From assembly GCA_964522525.1 (NCBI GenBank), contig CAZFWG010000002.1, positions 39,445 through 103,444 of the forward strand: a DNA stretch of 64,000 nt. Direction: 5' to 3'. The notes under the pieces were generated by a model that did no database searches, was not told the DNA's origin, and saw nothing but the letters and a program-made list of their open reading frames with translations. The position numbers and the translations under genes were made by a program. Of the stretch, positions 18,208 to 26,746 are shown one piece after another; within the stretch, counting starts at the first letter, position 1, and each line of letters opens with the position of its first letter. The stretch comes from CAYUYV01 sp964522525 (GTDB taxonomy: Bacteria; Pseudomonadota; Alphaproteobacteria; JAJFIK01).

Positions 18208-19041
18208 ATGAGCTCGCAGGATCAAGATCCAAAGCCCCTCGACATGCCAGGCGCCCCGGCAAACGACCCCGTGGAGCGCATCGCCTTTCGCGCCAGCCTG
18301 TCCGAGCACGCCCAGGCGGCCTATCGCACCCTCGTGGCCCGCTACGGCGACACCCCTCTCGAGGAGGCCGAAGTGATCGTGGCCGTTGGCGGCGATGGGT
18401 TCATGCTGGAGACCCTCCACGACACGCTGGAAAGCGGCCTGCCGGTTTTCGGCATTCACCGGGGCACGGTCGGCTTCTTGATGAATGAAGGCGATGAAAC
18501 CCGGGAGATCGACCTGCCCCGCCGGCTCGGCGAGGCGGAACCCACGGTCATCCATCCCCTGTGCATGGAAGCCCAGGACATCAATCAGCAGATCCATACG
18601 GCCCTCGCCATCAACGAGGTCTCCCTCCTGAGGGAAACCCGGCAGACCGCCAAAATATGCATCACGGTCGATGGCAAGACCCGCATGGAGGAGTTGCTGT
18701 GCGACGGGGTCCTGGTCTCCACGCCGGCGGGCAGCACCGCCTATAACCTCTCCGCCCACGGCCCAATCCTTCCCATCGAGGCACGTCTGCTGGCGCTCAC
18801 ACCAATCTCGGCCTTTCGACCGCGTCGATGGCGCGGGGCGATCCTGCCCCACAACGCTCTCGTGCGTTTCGAGGTTCTAGAACATGAAAAAAGGCCCGTG
18901 AGCGCCGTCGCGGACGCTACCGAAATCCGCCATGTGCTGAGGGTCGACATCGCCGAGGACCGCTCCGTCGCGCTCACCCTGCTGTTCGATCGGGATCACA
19001 ATCTGGAAGAACGCATACTGAAGGAGCAGTTCTATCACTGA
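18208..19041 (+). CDS. nadK: NAD kinase
   Basis: A 277-aa ATP-dependent NAD kinase, making NADP+. It has IVAVGGDGFMLETLH (GGDG motif), GIHRGTVGFLMNE, AINEVSL and VSTPAGSTAYNLSAHGPI, all in family order. An in-frame GTG at 18154 would add 18 residues. ATG 18208 is preferred because AAGGA lies upstream and the encoded start is closer to the conserved IAFRAS strand. It probably forms a short plus-strand unit with the AbrB-like gene that follows within about 35 nt. Confidence 0.93.
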   Translation: MSSQDQDPKPLDMPGAPANDPVERIAFRASLSEHAQAAYRTLVARYGDTPLEEAEVIVAVGGDGFMLETLHDTLESGLPVFGIHRGTVGFLMNEGDETREIDLPRRLGEAEPTVIHPLCMEAQDINQQIHTALAINEVSLLRETRQTAKICITVDGKTRMEELLCDGVLVSTPAGSTAYNLSAHGPILPIEARLLALTPISAFRPRRWRGAILPHNALVRFEVLEHEKRPVSAVADATEIRHVLRVDIAEDRSVALTLLFDRDHNLEERILKEQFYH

Positions 19042-19075
19042 ACGGGGGGATGGGCTGAAGGACGCGCGCCGGGCC

Positions 19076-20101
19076 TTGATAGGCCTCGGCTTGGGGGCGA
19101 TCGGCGGCGGGGTGTTCGCGGCCCTTGGTGCCCCTTTGGCCTGGCTCCTTGGGGCGATGATCACCACCATGACGGTCTGTCTTGCCGGGATCACGCTGGC
19201 GGTGCCGTCCTGGTTGCGCGCGGTCATGATTGCCGTGTTGGGTGTCCTTCTGGGATCCTCCGTGACCTCCGAAATCATGGCCCAGGCCGTGGGCTGGCTT
19301 CCGGCCATCGGGATCCTGTTCCTGCTCCTTGTGGTCTGCGGCGGAGCCGCCTATCTGTTCTTCCGCAAGTCCCTGGGGCTTGATCCAGTGACGTCCTATT
19401 TCGCGAGCGCCCCGGGGGGCTTGAGCGAGATGACCATCATGGGCGAACACTATGGCGGCTCGGCCCCGGCCATCAGTCTTGTTCATGTGGTGCGTGTCAT
19501 GCTGGTCATCAGCACCGTGCCGTTCTATTTCAGGTTTGTTGAGGGGCTGACCATTCCACCCTTGCCGCCGGGGGCCGTGTCCATTCTGTCGATCGGCGCT
19601 TGGGAAGCGGGCCTGTTGGGGTTGTGTGCCGTGCTCGGTGCGCTCCTGGCGCAGCTTTGCAGGCTCCCCGCCCCCTACCTGTTCGGGCCCCTGTTGGTCA
19701 GCGGCGCGGTCCATGGGGCGGGCCTCAGCCACGCGGCACCGCCGGCCGAACTGGTGGCGGCCGCCCAAGTGGTTCTGGGCTCGGCCATCGGTGCCCGGTT
19801 TTCGGGACACTCGATTCGCAGACTGGCGCCCGTGCTCATGGGAGCCGTCGTTTCAGCGATCATCATGATCGCCATTGCCGCCTCCTTCGCATGGGCCCTA
19901 GCGCCCTTCCTGCCCCAGGACGCCTCGGTCCTGTTCCTCGCCTTCGCCCCTGGGGGTCTGGCGGAAATGGCCCTGATCGCGCTTTCCATGGATCAGGATC
20001 CGACCTTTGTCTCGACCCTGCACCTCATCCGTATCTTGACCATTATCGCTGTCGTCACCCCGTTCTTCGCCTGGCTTCGCGGAAACAGCGCAGCGCGCTA
20101 A
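19076..20101 (+). CDS. AbrB family integral membrane protein (former 'ammonia monooxygenase')
   Basis: A hydrophobic protein of about 341 aa with the two-fold AbrB-duplication pattern. The first half has GAPLAWLLGAM and SAPGGLSEMTIMGEHYGG; the second has PAPYLFGPLLVSGAVHG and FAPGGLAEMALIALSMDQDPTFV. About 10 membrane segments are visible. This family (PF05145) was misnamed ammonia monooxygenase and has no established transport substrate. The start is uncertain: TTG 19076 is the first recognised start, and CTG 19055 in the same frame lies closer to a GGGGGA ribosome site. Confidence 0.78.
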   Translation: MIGLGLGAIGGGVFAALGAPLAWLLGAMITTMTVCLAGITLAVPSWLRAVMIAVLGVLLGSSVTSEIMAQAVGWLPAIGILFLLLVVCGGAAYLFFRKSLGLDPVTSYFASAPGGLSEMTIMGEHYGGSAPAISLVHVVRVMLVISTVPFYFRFVEGLTIPPLPPGAVSILSIGAWEAGLLGLCAVLGALLAQLCRLPAPYLFGPLLVSGAVHGAGLSHAAPPAELVAAAQVVLGSAIGARFSGHSIRRLAPVLMGAVVSAIIMIAIAASFAWALAPFLPQDASVLFLAFAPGGLAEMALIALSMDQDPTFVSTLHLIRILTIIAVVTPFFAWLRGNSAAR

Positions 20102-20136
20102 GCCGATAGGCGGTCACGGGGAAACGAAAATCGACC

Positions 20137-20925
20137 TCACGGCCCCTCCAGAGGCTCCGACGTGATGGCATAGCCGGCATTTTCGGGAATGCGCAGCAGG
20201 GGACCGTCCGCGGTCTGCTCGATCCAGGGCTTGACGGTCACGACCGGCTCGGCGGCGGCCTGGGCCAGGGCTTCCTCGACGGTGCGGCTGCGGGCCAGCT
20301 TCATCAAATTCATGCGTGTAGGGAAGATAATCGTCCAGCGCCCCTCTTCCGCCTCGGCGAGCGCGGCCTGCGGATTAATCCAGACGGAATCAATGGACTC
20401 GGACCCGTCATGGGCGGCCGCGTGGTGATCGGGAGAGCGGGCCAGAAAGAAATGGGTGTCGTAGCGCCTGGGCATCATGTCGGGCGTGATCCAGTGCGCA
20501 AAGGGCACCAGCACGTCGAGATCAAGGCTCAGGTCATGGGCCTCGAGCAGGCCCGTCATATCCATACGATTGCCGTGGACCGCCTCGCGCAGACCGTCAA
20601 AATCAGGCATTGCGTTCGGGTCGACCCAGTCCGCCCCGGCCCGCGCCAGCAGCACCCCGCACTCCTCGAAGGCTTCGCGGACCCCACAGACCCGCAGCGC
20701 GCGGGCCTCCTCATCGAGGGCGGCCGTGGAACGGCAGCGGGCAAAAACCGTGGGCGCGCCATCGCCGGGATCGACCTTGCCGCCGGGAAACACCAGGGCG
20801 CCGGAGGCGAAATCGATCTGATAGTTGCGCACCACCATGAAAACCTCGAGTCCGCTCTCCCCGTCCCGCAACAGCAGGATCGTGGCGGACGGGACAGCAG
20901 GCGGTGAGGTCTTCTCCTCGGACAT
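20137..20925 (-). CDS. NUDIX hydrolase
   Basis: The 262-aa protein starts with a NUDIX fold strand (ATILLLRDGESGLEVFMVVR), followed by FASGALVFPGGKVDPGD and the Nudix box helix RVCGVREAFEECGVLL. The loop between the GG and the REAFEE helix is longer than the standard 23-residue box, as in NUDT19/RP2-like members that act on CoA or nucleotide diphosphate derivatives. It is convergent with the AbrB-like gene and divergent from the RecQ-like gene. Confidence 0.85.
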   Translation of the reverse strand: MSEEKTSPPAVPSATILLLRDGESGLEVFMVVRNYQIDFASGALVFPGGKVDPGDGAPTVFARCRSTAALDEEARALRVCGVREAFEECGVLLARAGADWVDPNAMPDFDGLREAVHGNRMDMTGLLEAHDLSLDLDVLVPFAHWITPDMMPRRYDTHFFLARSPDHHAAAHDGSESIDSVWINPQAALAEAEEGRWTIIFPTRMNLMKLARSRTVEEALAQAAAEPVVTVKPWIEQTADGPLLRIPENAGYAITSEPLEGP

Positions 20926-21147
20926 GGACGTTCTCCTGGTCTTTCAACGTTTAGCGCAGCCTAAAACGGGATCGCGGGAAAGGTAATCCCGATCCCGCTT
21001 CGGGTGTCCGTTTGCGCGCGTTCTCCTTGAAAAACCGGCGCTGCCATGTGCTGCGACCGCGCGTTGCCGCGTTGCGTTTCTTCGGCCGACTCGCATAGCG
21101 ACAGGGAACGGTCCGGAAGAGACAAGACAAGCAGAAGGGGGCGACGC

Positions 21148-22914
21148 GTGGAGCTTGACGCGCTTGAGGATAAGCAGGCGTCCCTTTCTCAGCCGCTTGA
21201 CATGCTGAGACGGGTTTTCGGCCATGACCGCTTCCGTCCGCTCCAGGATCAGGTAATCCACCACGTCACGGCGGGTCGTGATGCCGTCGTCCTGATGCCG
21301 ACGGGGGCCGGCAAATCCCTCTGTTATCAGGTACCGGCCCTGTGCCGGCCCGGCACGGCGGTGATCGTCTCGCCCTTGATCGCCCTCATGCGCGACCAGA
21401 CGGCGACACTCCAGGCCAAGGGCGTGCGGGCGGCCTGTCTTCATGCGGGCCTCACGCCTGAAGAAACACGGGACGTGCTCGCCTCCTTGCGCGGCGGCAC
21501 GCTTGATCTGCTCTATGTGGCACCGGAACGGGCCGTTCTGCCCGCTTTTCTCAGTGAGCTGCGGGCGGCGCGCGTTGCCCTCATCGCCATTGACGAGGCC
21601 CATTGCGTCGTCCAATGGGGCCCGAGCTTCCGCCCCGCCTATCTTGAACTGGGCCGGCTTTTCGCCCATTGCCCGGAGACGCCCCGCCTCGCCCTGACCG
21701 GAACGGCCGACCCCGCGGCCCTTGCCGAAATCCAGCGGGTCTTGTGGCTTGAAGGCGCCCGTGTTTTCAGGGCCGGGATCGCCCGGCCCAATGTGACATT
21801 GTCCGTAGCGCAACAGACCGGCAACCGGCGCGCCTTTGCCCATCGTCTCGTGCAGCGCGCGAAGGGGGCCTGTCTCCTTTATACCCGCTCCCGGCGCCGG
21901 GCCACGCAAGTGGCAAAACAGCTCCAGGAGGCGGGCCTTCCCGCCCTCGCCTATCATGCCGGCCTCGCCGCCGAGGAGCGGCGGACGGCCGAGCATCATT
22001 TCCTCACGGAAGAAGACCCCGTCATCGTCGCCACGGTCGCCTTCGGCATGGGGCTCGACCGGCCGGACATTCGCCTTGTCGGCCATCTCGATCTGCCCGA
22101 CAGCCTGACGGCCTATTGGCAGGAAGTGGGACGTGCCGGGCGGGACGGCGCGCCCGCGCAAGCGGTGACCGCCTATGGGCTCACGCCGGTCCTGGAGGCG
22201 CTGCGCCGGTCCCTGGGCACGACGACACCCCAATCCGCGCGCCAATTGACCGACTTCCTCACATTCATGGAAACGGACGGCTGCCGCGCCCAGGCCGTGC
22301 AACACCATTTCGGCGAGAGCGGCGCGGATCCTTGCGGCCAATGCGACCGCTGCCGGGACCCGATCGCGCGCGTCGATGTGAGCGAGCCCGTGGGACGGCT
22401 CTTGGTCACCCTCGACCGGATGGGCGGATCCATGGGCCCCAACCGCTTGATCGCAGCACTGGATGGGGCGGCCCAGGAGGTCTTCTGGCGCTCCCTCATG
22501 CGTCAGGCTCTGGTGAAAGGGCTGCTCGCCCCCGAAGAAGTCACGTCCTATGCGCTGCGGCTCTCCGATGCCGGGCGTGAAGCTCTGACCCGCCATGACA
22601 CGATCGTGATGAATGCCGATTGGCGCGGTGCCGGTGACCCGCACCACCAGGCCGGGAGCGCCCCCGCCGATGCCTGCCTGACCCGGCTCCAGGCCGTGCG
22701 GGTACGGCTGGCCTCGGCCCACCGGATTCCGCCCATGCTGATCTGCCATGACCGGGCGCTCCAGGCCCTTGCCCGCGAAAGACCCCGGACCCTGGAGGAT
22801 CTCGCCCGGATCCCGGGATTGAGCGGCGCGCTGGCCCGCGATTGCGGCGACGCCTTCCTTGAGGCCTTGAGCCAGGCCGAAACGGATCCCCTTGCCGCCG
22901 CGCAAGAAGCGTGA
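21148..22914 (+). CDS. recQ: RecQ-family ATP-dependent DNA helicase
   Basis: A 588-aa SF2 helicase starting at GTG 21148, with AAGGGGG 6 nt upstream; the open frame before it is Arg-rich with no better start. Motifs: RFRPLQDQVI (motif 0), MPTGAGKSLCYQVPA (Walker A), IDEAHCVVQWG (II), LTGTAD (III), FGMGLDRPDIR and QEVGRAGRDG (V/VI). A zinc site CRAQAVQHHFGE..CGQCDRC and an HRDC domain at the C terminus (LQAVRVRLASAHRIPPMLI) complete the bacterial RecQ order. Motif II/III flanks (VVQWGPSFRPAY, LTGTADPA) differ from the usual SQWGHDFRPEY and LTATAT, so it may be a paralogue. Confidence 0.88.
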   Translation: MELDALEDKQASLSQPLDMLRRVFGHDRFRPLQDQVIHHVTAGRDAVVLMPTGAGKSLCYQVPALCRPGTAVIVSPLIALMRDQTATLQAKGVRAACLHAGLTPEETRDVLASLRGGTLDLLYVAPERAVLPAFLSELRAARVALIAIDEAHCVVQWGPSFRPAYLELGRLFAHCPETPRLALTGTADPAALAEIQRVLWLEGARVFRAGIARPNVTLSVAQQTGNRRAFAHRLVQRAKGACLLYTRSRRRATQVAKQLQEAGLPALAYHAGLAAEERRTAEHHFLTEEDPVIVATVAFGMGLDRPDIRLVGHLDLPDSLTAYWQEVGRAGRDGAPAQAVTAYGLTPVLEALRRSLGTTTPQSARQLTDFLTFMETDGCRAQAVQHHFGESGADPCGQCDRCRDPIARVDVSEPVGRLLVTLDRMGGSMGPNRLIAALDGAAQEVFWRSLMRQALVKGLLAPEEVTSYALRLSDAGREALTRHDTIVMNADWRGAGDPHHQAGSAPADACLTRLQAVRVRLASAHRIPPMLICHDRALQALARERPRTLEDLARIPGLSGALARDCGDAFLEALSQAETDPLAAAQEA

Positions 22915-22934
22915 TCCAACCTTTTCCTTGGATC
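22913..22934. terminator. Hairpin at the end of the recQ-like gene
   Basis: GATCCAA (22913-22919) pairs with TTGGATC (22928-22934) around an 8-nt loop. It includes the stop codon region. No U tract follows, so it may be only an attenuating hairpin before the ABC exporter genes. Confidence 0.35.
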
Positions 22935-22986
22935 GCGAGCGGAATTTCGCCTCGCAACCATCGGCCTGCGCGTGGAGGGAAATCCC

Positions 22987-23838
22987 ATGATTACCGTGGA
23001 CGGCCTATCCTTTGCCTATGGCAGCGGCACGCGCGCCCTCCACGATCTCTCCTTTGACATCGCGCAAGGCGAAATCTTCGGCTTTCTGGGGCCGAGCGGT
23101 GCGGGCAAAAGCACGACCCAGAAGATCCTGATCCGCCTGCTGACAGGCTATGGCGGCAAGGTCTCCGTCCTGGGCAAGCCTCTGGAGACGTGGGCGGATG
23201 ATTATTTCGATCATGTCGGCGTGTGCTTCGAGATGCCGAGCCACTATCGGAAACTGACGGGCCTTGAGAATCTCCGTTTCTTTTCAAAATTCTTCCAGCG
23301 CCCGACCCGCTCCCCCGACGAGCTTCTGGATCTGGTGGGCCTCGGTGATGCCGCGAGCAAGCAGGTGGCGCACTATTCCAAGGGCATGCAGATCAGGCTC
23401 AATTTCGCCCGCGCGCTTCTTCAAAACCCGGATATTCTGTTCCTTGATGAACCGACAGCGGGCCTTGACCCCACCCATGCCCGGCGCATCCGGCAGCTCA
23501 TCCTCGAGGAAAAGGCCCGCGGCGCCACGATCTTCCTCACCACCCATGACATGAGTGTCGCCAATGACCTGTGCGACCGGGTTGGTTTCCTGGTCGACGG
23601 ACAATTGCGCAGTGTGGACGCGCCCGAGGCCCTGCGTCGCCGCCACGGCCGGCGCAGCCTCAAGGTTCAGTATGAGGAACAAGGCGAGATCCGGGTCGAG
23701 GAATTCCCCTTGGACGGGCTTGGCGAGAATGCACGGTTCCAGGGGCTGTTGCGCTCCCGGCGGCTCGAAACGGTCCACAGCCAGGAAATGAGCCTCGAGG
23801 ACGTCTTCATCCATGTCACGGGAAAGGCGTTGTCGTGA
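22987..23838 (+). CDS. ABC exporter ATP-binding protein
   Basis: A 283-aa ABC ATPase with Walker A GPSGAGKST (about residues 36-44), Q-loop region, signature HYSKGMQIRLNFARAL (a variant of LSGGQ), Walker B ILFLDEPTAGLDP and switch His in LTTHDM. The start ATG 22987 follows GGAGGGA. A C-terminal extension (about 60 aa after LVDGQLRSVD) resembles that of DrrA-type drug/lipid exporters. It is the first gene of a three-gene unit, overlapping the next gene by 4 nt. With two permease genes behind it, the layout matches the fluoroquinolone-exporter-type ABC systems described in mycobacteria (Rv2688c-Rv2686c type). Confidence 0.9.
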   Translation: MITVDGLSFAYGSGTRALHDLSFDIAQGEIFGFLGPSGAGKSTTQKILIRLLTGYGGKVSVLGKPLETWADDYFDHVGVCFEMPSHYRKLTGLENLRFFSKFFQRPTRSPDELLDLVGLGDAASKQVAHYSKGMQIRLNFARALLQNPDILFLDEPTAGLDPTHARRIRQLILEEKARGATIFLTTHDMSVANDLCDRVGFLVDGQLRSVDAPEALRRRHGRRSLKVQYEEQGEIRVEEFPLDGLGENARFQGLLRSRRLETVHSQEMSLEDVFIHVTGKALS

Positions 23839-24545
23839 GCCATTTCCTCGTCAATCTGGGCATGGATGCGCGTATGCTTTACCGCAACGGCTATGCGGCG
23901 GGTGTGGCGGTGGTGTTCGCGGTGCTTCTGATCCTGGTTCTGCAGATTGCCACCGTCGACTTTGCGGGTTTTGCCGATATCATTGCCGCCCTGGTTTTGG
24001 TGGATGTGGCCGTGTCCTGTCTGATCCTGATCGGCCTCATGATCCTCCTTGAGCGGAGCGAAGGGACCATTCTCGCCCTTGCCGCGACGCCCATGTCGCC
24101 TCGCGCCTATCTGGCCTCCAAGACCGTCGCCATCGCCATCCTCACCACACTGCAGACCATCCTTCTCGTCCTCATCGCCTATGACGGCGCGGTATCCGTG
24201 CCGCTTCTCCTTGGCGGATTATTCGGCATGGCCATGACGGCGACCCTTCTCGGCATCCTGGTCGTGGCCCCCTATGACACGGTCTTCCGTTTCCTCCTGC
24301 CCATGATCGGTGCGGGCTTCTTTCTTTCCGTTCCCGCCTATGGCGTCTTGTTCGACTGGCACCCGAATTGGCTCGACCTCCACCCCCTGGCGCCGTCCAT
24401 GAGCCTGCTCGAAGGCGCCTTCGAGGCGCCTGAAACCGGCCGCCTGATCTATGGCCTTGTGGGCGCGGTGACCTGGCTGGGTGTCGCATGGGCGGCCGCG
24501 TCCTGGGCATTCAAGCGACTGCGCCTTTCCGCGGCGGGAGGATAG
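23835..24545 (+). CDS. ABC exporter permease 1
   Basis: A 236-aa protein with six hydrophobic segments (AGVAVVFAVLLILVLQI, IIAALVLVDVAVSCLILIGLMILL, and others). The cytoplasmic loop LERSEGTILALAATPMSPRAYLASK is characteristic of ABC-2-type permeases. The start is GTG 23835, inside the GTGA overlap with the ATPase stop, indicating translational coupling. It should pair with the following permease to form a heteromeric exporter. The substrate is not predictable from sequence. Confidence 0.85.
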   Translation: MSHFLVNLGMDARMLYRNGYAAGVAVVFAVLLILVLQIATVDFAGFADIIAALVLVDVAVSCLILIGLMILLERSEGTILALAATPMSPRAYLASKTVAIAILTTLQTILLVLIAYDGAVSVPLLLGGLFGMAMTATLLGILVVAPYDTVFRFLLPMIGAGFFLSVPAYGVLFDWHPNWLDLHPLAPSMSLLEGAFEAPETGRLIYGLVGAVTWLGVAWAAASWAFKRLRLSAAGG

Positions 24546-24549
24546 GGCC

Positions 24550-25308
24550 ATGGACCGGCAACCCGGCATTTTCATCCGTACCGTGAAACTGGTCACGGCC
24601 CTTGCGCCCACGGATCTCGCCAATATCACCCGTGAGGCTGTGCTCCTGTTTCTGATTTCCCTACCGCTCTTGCTCGCCGTGATCCTGCGCGTCGGCCTGC
24701 CCAATATGGAAGCGATGCTGAGCGATCGGCTGGCTTTCGATTTGGCGCCCTATCACCCCATGATCATGGGCATCTTTGTCGGCTTGGCGCCATCCCTAAT
24801 CGGCGCCGTCTACGGACTTTTGTTGGTCGATGAAAGGGACGAACGCACCTTGAGTGTGGTGCGCGTCATGCCCACGCCTTTCGGGGCCTATCTGGCAGCG
24901 CGCCTGTTACTGCCGGCGGCGCTTTCCGCCGGCGTGACGGTCCTGACCTATCCCCTGGCCGGGATCACGCCGCTGTCCCCTGTCACCGTTGCCGTGATTT
25001 CCCTGTCAGCGGCCACGATCGCCCCCGTGGCGGCCCTCGCGATCATCGCCTTTGCCCGCAACAAGGTCACGGCCCTCGTCATCTTCCGTCTGGTGAACAC
25101 TTTGGTAGCCCTGCCCTGCCTGGCCTTCATCGCCGCGCCGAATTGGGAATGGCCGGCCTTCTTCATTCCCTCCTATTGGCCCATGAAGAGCCTGTGGCTC
25201 GCGGCGTCGGGCGAGAGCCCGGCCCTGGCGCTTCTGGGGGCACCCCTCATCAATGGGGTCCTCGTTTTCCTGCTCTATCGGCGGGTCAGAACCATGTCGG
25301 AAACCTGA
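24550..25308 (+). CDS. ABC exporter permease 2
   Basis: A 252-aa, six-helix permease starting at ATG 24550 with GGGAGGATAG upstream, 4 nt after the stop of permease 1. The LVDERDERTLSVVRVMPTPFGAYLAARL loop parallels the LERSEGT loop of permease 1, so the two permeases are distant paralogues. It closes the three-gene exporter operon and is convergent with the DUF488 gene. Confidence 0.85.
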   Translation: MDRQPGIFIRTVKLVTALAPTDLANITREAVLLFLISLPLLLAVILRVGLPNMEAMLSDRLAFDLAPYHPMIMGIFVGLAPSLIGAVYGLLLVDERDERTLSVVRVMPTPFGAYLAARLLLPAALSAGVTVLTYPLAGITPLSPVTVAVISLSAATIAPVAALAIIAFARNKVTALVIFRLVNTLVALPCLAFIAAPNWEWPAFFIPSYWPMKSLWLAASGESPALALLGAPLINGVLVFLLYRRVRTMSET

Positions 25309-25342
25309 TCCCCAACCCTCTCTTGCTTCTCAACGGACGCCG

Positions 25343-25720
25343 TCAGCGCCGGGTCAGACTCTGTTCCAGGACCCTGCGCAGGGCGACGGCATTGTTGTGT
25401 TCCGTGTCCCGCGCCGCGAACAGCAGGGTCACCGGGCCTTGCTCTATGGTGGTGAGCAATGTCGCGAGGGCTTCCTGGGCTTCCGGCGACTGTTCGAGTT
25501 CGCTCGCATAGCGCTCCAGGAAGACCGGCCAACGGTCCGTGTCGTGACCATACCATTCCCGCAGCGTGCGACTGGGCGCGACATCCTTCAGCCACATGTC
25601 GATGCCTGCGTCCGCGCGTTTGACACCCCGCGGCCATAACCGGTCGACAAGGACACGAGTCCCGTCACCGTCCTCGGGCGGGTCATAGATGCGCTTCAGG
25701 GCGATCCGGGGGTTCTTCAT
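25343..25720 (-). CDS. DUF488 family protein (YeaO-like)
   Basis: The 125-aa protein has the full DUF488 signature: IALKRIYDPPEDGDGTRVLVDRLWPRGVKR, WLKDVAPSRTLREWYGHD, FLERYASELE, and TLLFAARDTEHNNAVALRRVLEQ. The function of the family is unknown. The start at 25720 is set by comparison with the family. It is divergent from the FMN reductase gene. Confidence 0.9.
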   Translation of the reverse strand: MKNPRIALKRIYDPPEDGDGTRVLVDRLWPRGVKRADAGIDMWLKDVAPSRTLREWYGHDTDRWPVFLERYASELEQSPEAQEALATLLTTIEQGPVTLLFAARDTEHNNAVALRRVLEQSLTRR

Positions 25721-26010
25721 TGGGCGTTGCTCCCGTTCCAACCAACATTAAAGGGCGCCGGCGCGCTGGGCGGACCGGAGACCCATGGGGCCATCATGGT
25801 TTTTGCACAAGTTTTCTTCCTGGCACGTCTGGCCCTTGCCGTCATCTGTGCAGTGGGTATTCCCTGTCGCGCATCGCTGACTATCTGGTGTTCCAGGCGT
25901 GCCTCCTGTCCATTGCCGCCCAGGCGCTCTTACCGGCTTGTTCGGCGCAACCAAGGCCATCGGGCACCGTCGGCCCCTCCACGGGCGTCCCCAAGACTGG
26001 AGATCATGAC

Positions 26011-26580
26011 ATGACCAAACCCGTAAAACTGCTTGGCATCGCCGGAAGTCTCTCCAAGACATCCCGCAACCGTGCCGTCCTTGAAACCCTGCGGGACCGG
26101 GTATCGCCCGCCGCCATCCTGGAAATCCAGGATCTGGCGGATGTTCCGCTCTATGATCCGGATCTGGACAACGAGGTTCCGCCCCAAGGTGTCATTGACT
26201 TGCGCCGGAAGATCGGGGAAGCGGACGCCCTTATCATCGCCACGCCGGAATATAATTACGGCATGCCCGGGGTTCTCAAAAATGCGCTGGACTGGGCGTC
26301 CCGGCCCGCTTTCCAGTCGACCATGGTCGGCAAACCCGTCGGCGTCCTGTCGGTCTCGCCGGCGTTTACCGGCGGCGTTCGGGCCCAGCAGGATCTGAAG
26401 TACACCCTGTCAGGTGTGCTGAGTATCGTGGTGCCCCATCGCGAGGTCGTCATCGGAGAGGCCGGCAACAAGATCGAGGATGACCGCCTCACTGACGCCA
26501 AGGCCCTTGAGGCCCTCGACGCCATGGTCGCCGCCGTTGTCTCATTCACGAAGAGCCACGCGGTCGAAAGACCGCGCTAA
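26011..26580 (+). CDS. NAD(P)H-dependent FMN reductase family protein
   Basis: A 189-aa flavodoxin-fold protein. GIAGSLSKTSRNRAVLETL is the FMN-phosphate loop and ATPEYNYGMPGVLKNALDW the second FMN/dimer motif of NADPH:FMN reductases such as ChrR and azoreductase-like enzymes. ATG 26011 follows GGAG at 8 nt; the open frame further upstream to 25720 lacks protein-like character. It is followed by a strong hairpin, so it is probably monocistronic. It may act in quinone, chromate or azo reduction; the substrate is open. Confidence 0.88.
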   Translation: MTKPVKLLGIAGSLSKTSRNRAVLETLRDRVSPAAILEIQDLADVPLYDPDLDNEVPPQGVIDLRRKIGEADALIIATPEYNYGMPGVLKNALDWASRPAFQSTMVGKPVGVLSVSPAFTGGVRAQQDLKYTLSGVLSIVVPHREVVIGEAGNKIEDDRLTDAKALEALDAMVAAVVSFTKSHAVERPR

Positions 26581-26617
26581 GGGCATAAGGCACCGGGTAC
26601 TGACAATCAGGGACGAA

Positions 26618-26646
26618 CGAAGGGGATCTCGATGTGATCCCCTTCG
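26618..26646. terminator. Terminator-like hairpin after the FMN reductase gene
   Basis: CGAAGGGGATC (26618-26628) and GATCCCCTTCG (26636-26646) form a perfect 11-bp stem with a 7-nt loop, 38 nt after the stop codon. There is no obvious U tract. Confidence 0.6.
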
Positions 26647-26746
26647 CTCGCCCGATGTCTTGACAGACACAGAATGCCTTCGCCGACCCGGCCCCGTCTT
26701 CAAGCGACAGAGCGCGCCGGTGGAAGGGACCTACCGGAATTGAGGA

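Noticed and set aside
20944..22905. 653-aa minus-strand open frame opposite the RecQ-family gene
   Set aside because: All helicase motifs are on the plus strand; the antisense product has no recognisable domain and biased Gly/Arg/Pro composition.
25720..26010. 97-residue N-terminal extension of the FMN reductase
   Set aside because: The segment overlaps the divergent DUF488 start, is Cys/Arg/Pro-rich and unlike flavodoxin-fold proteins; a good ribosome site precedes ATG 26011.
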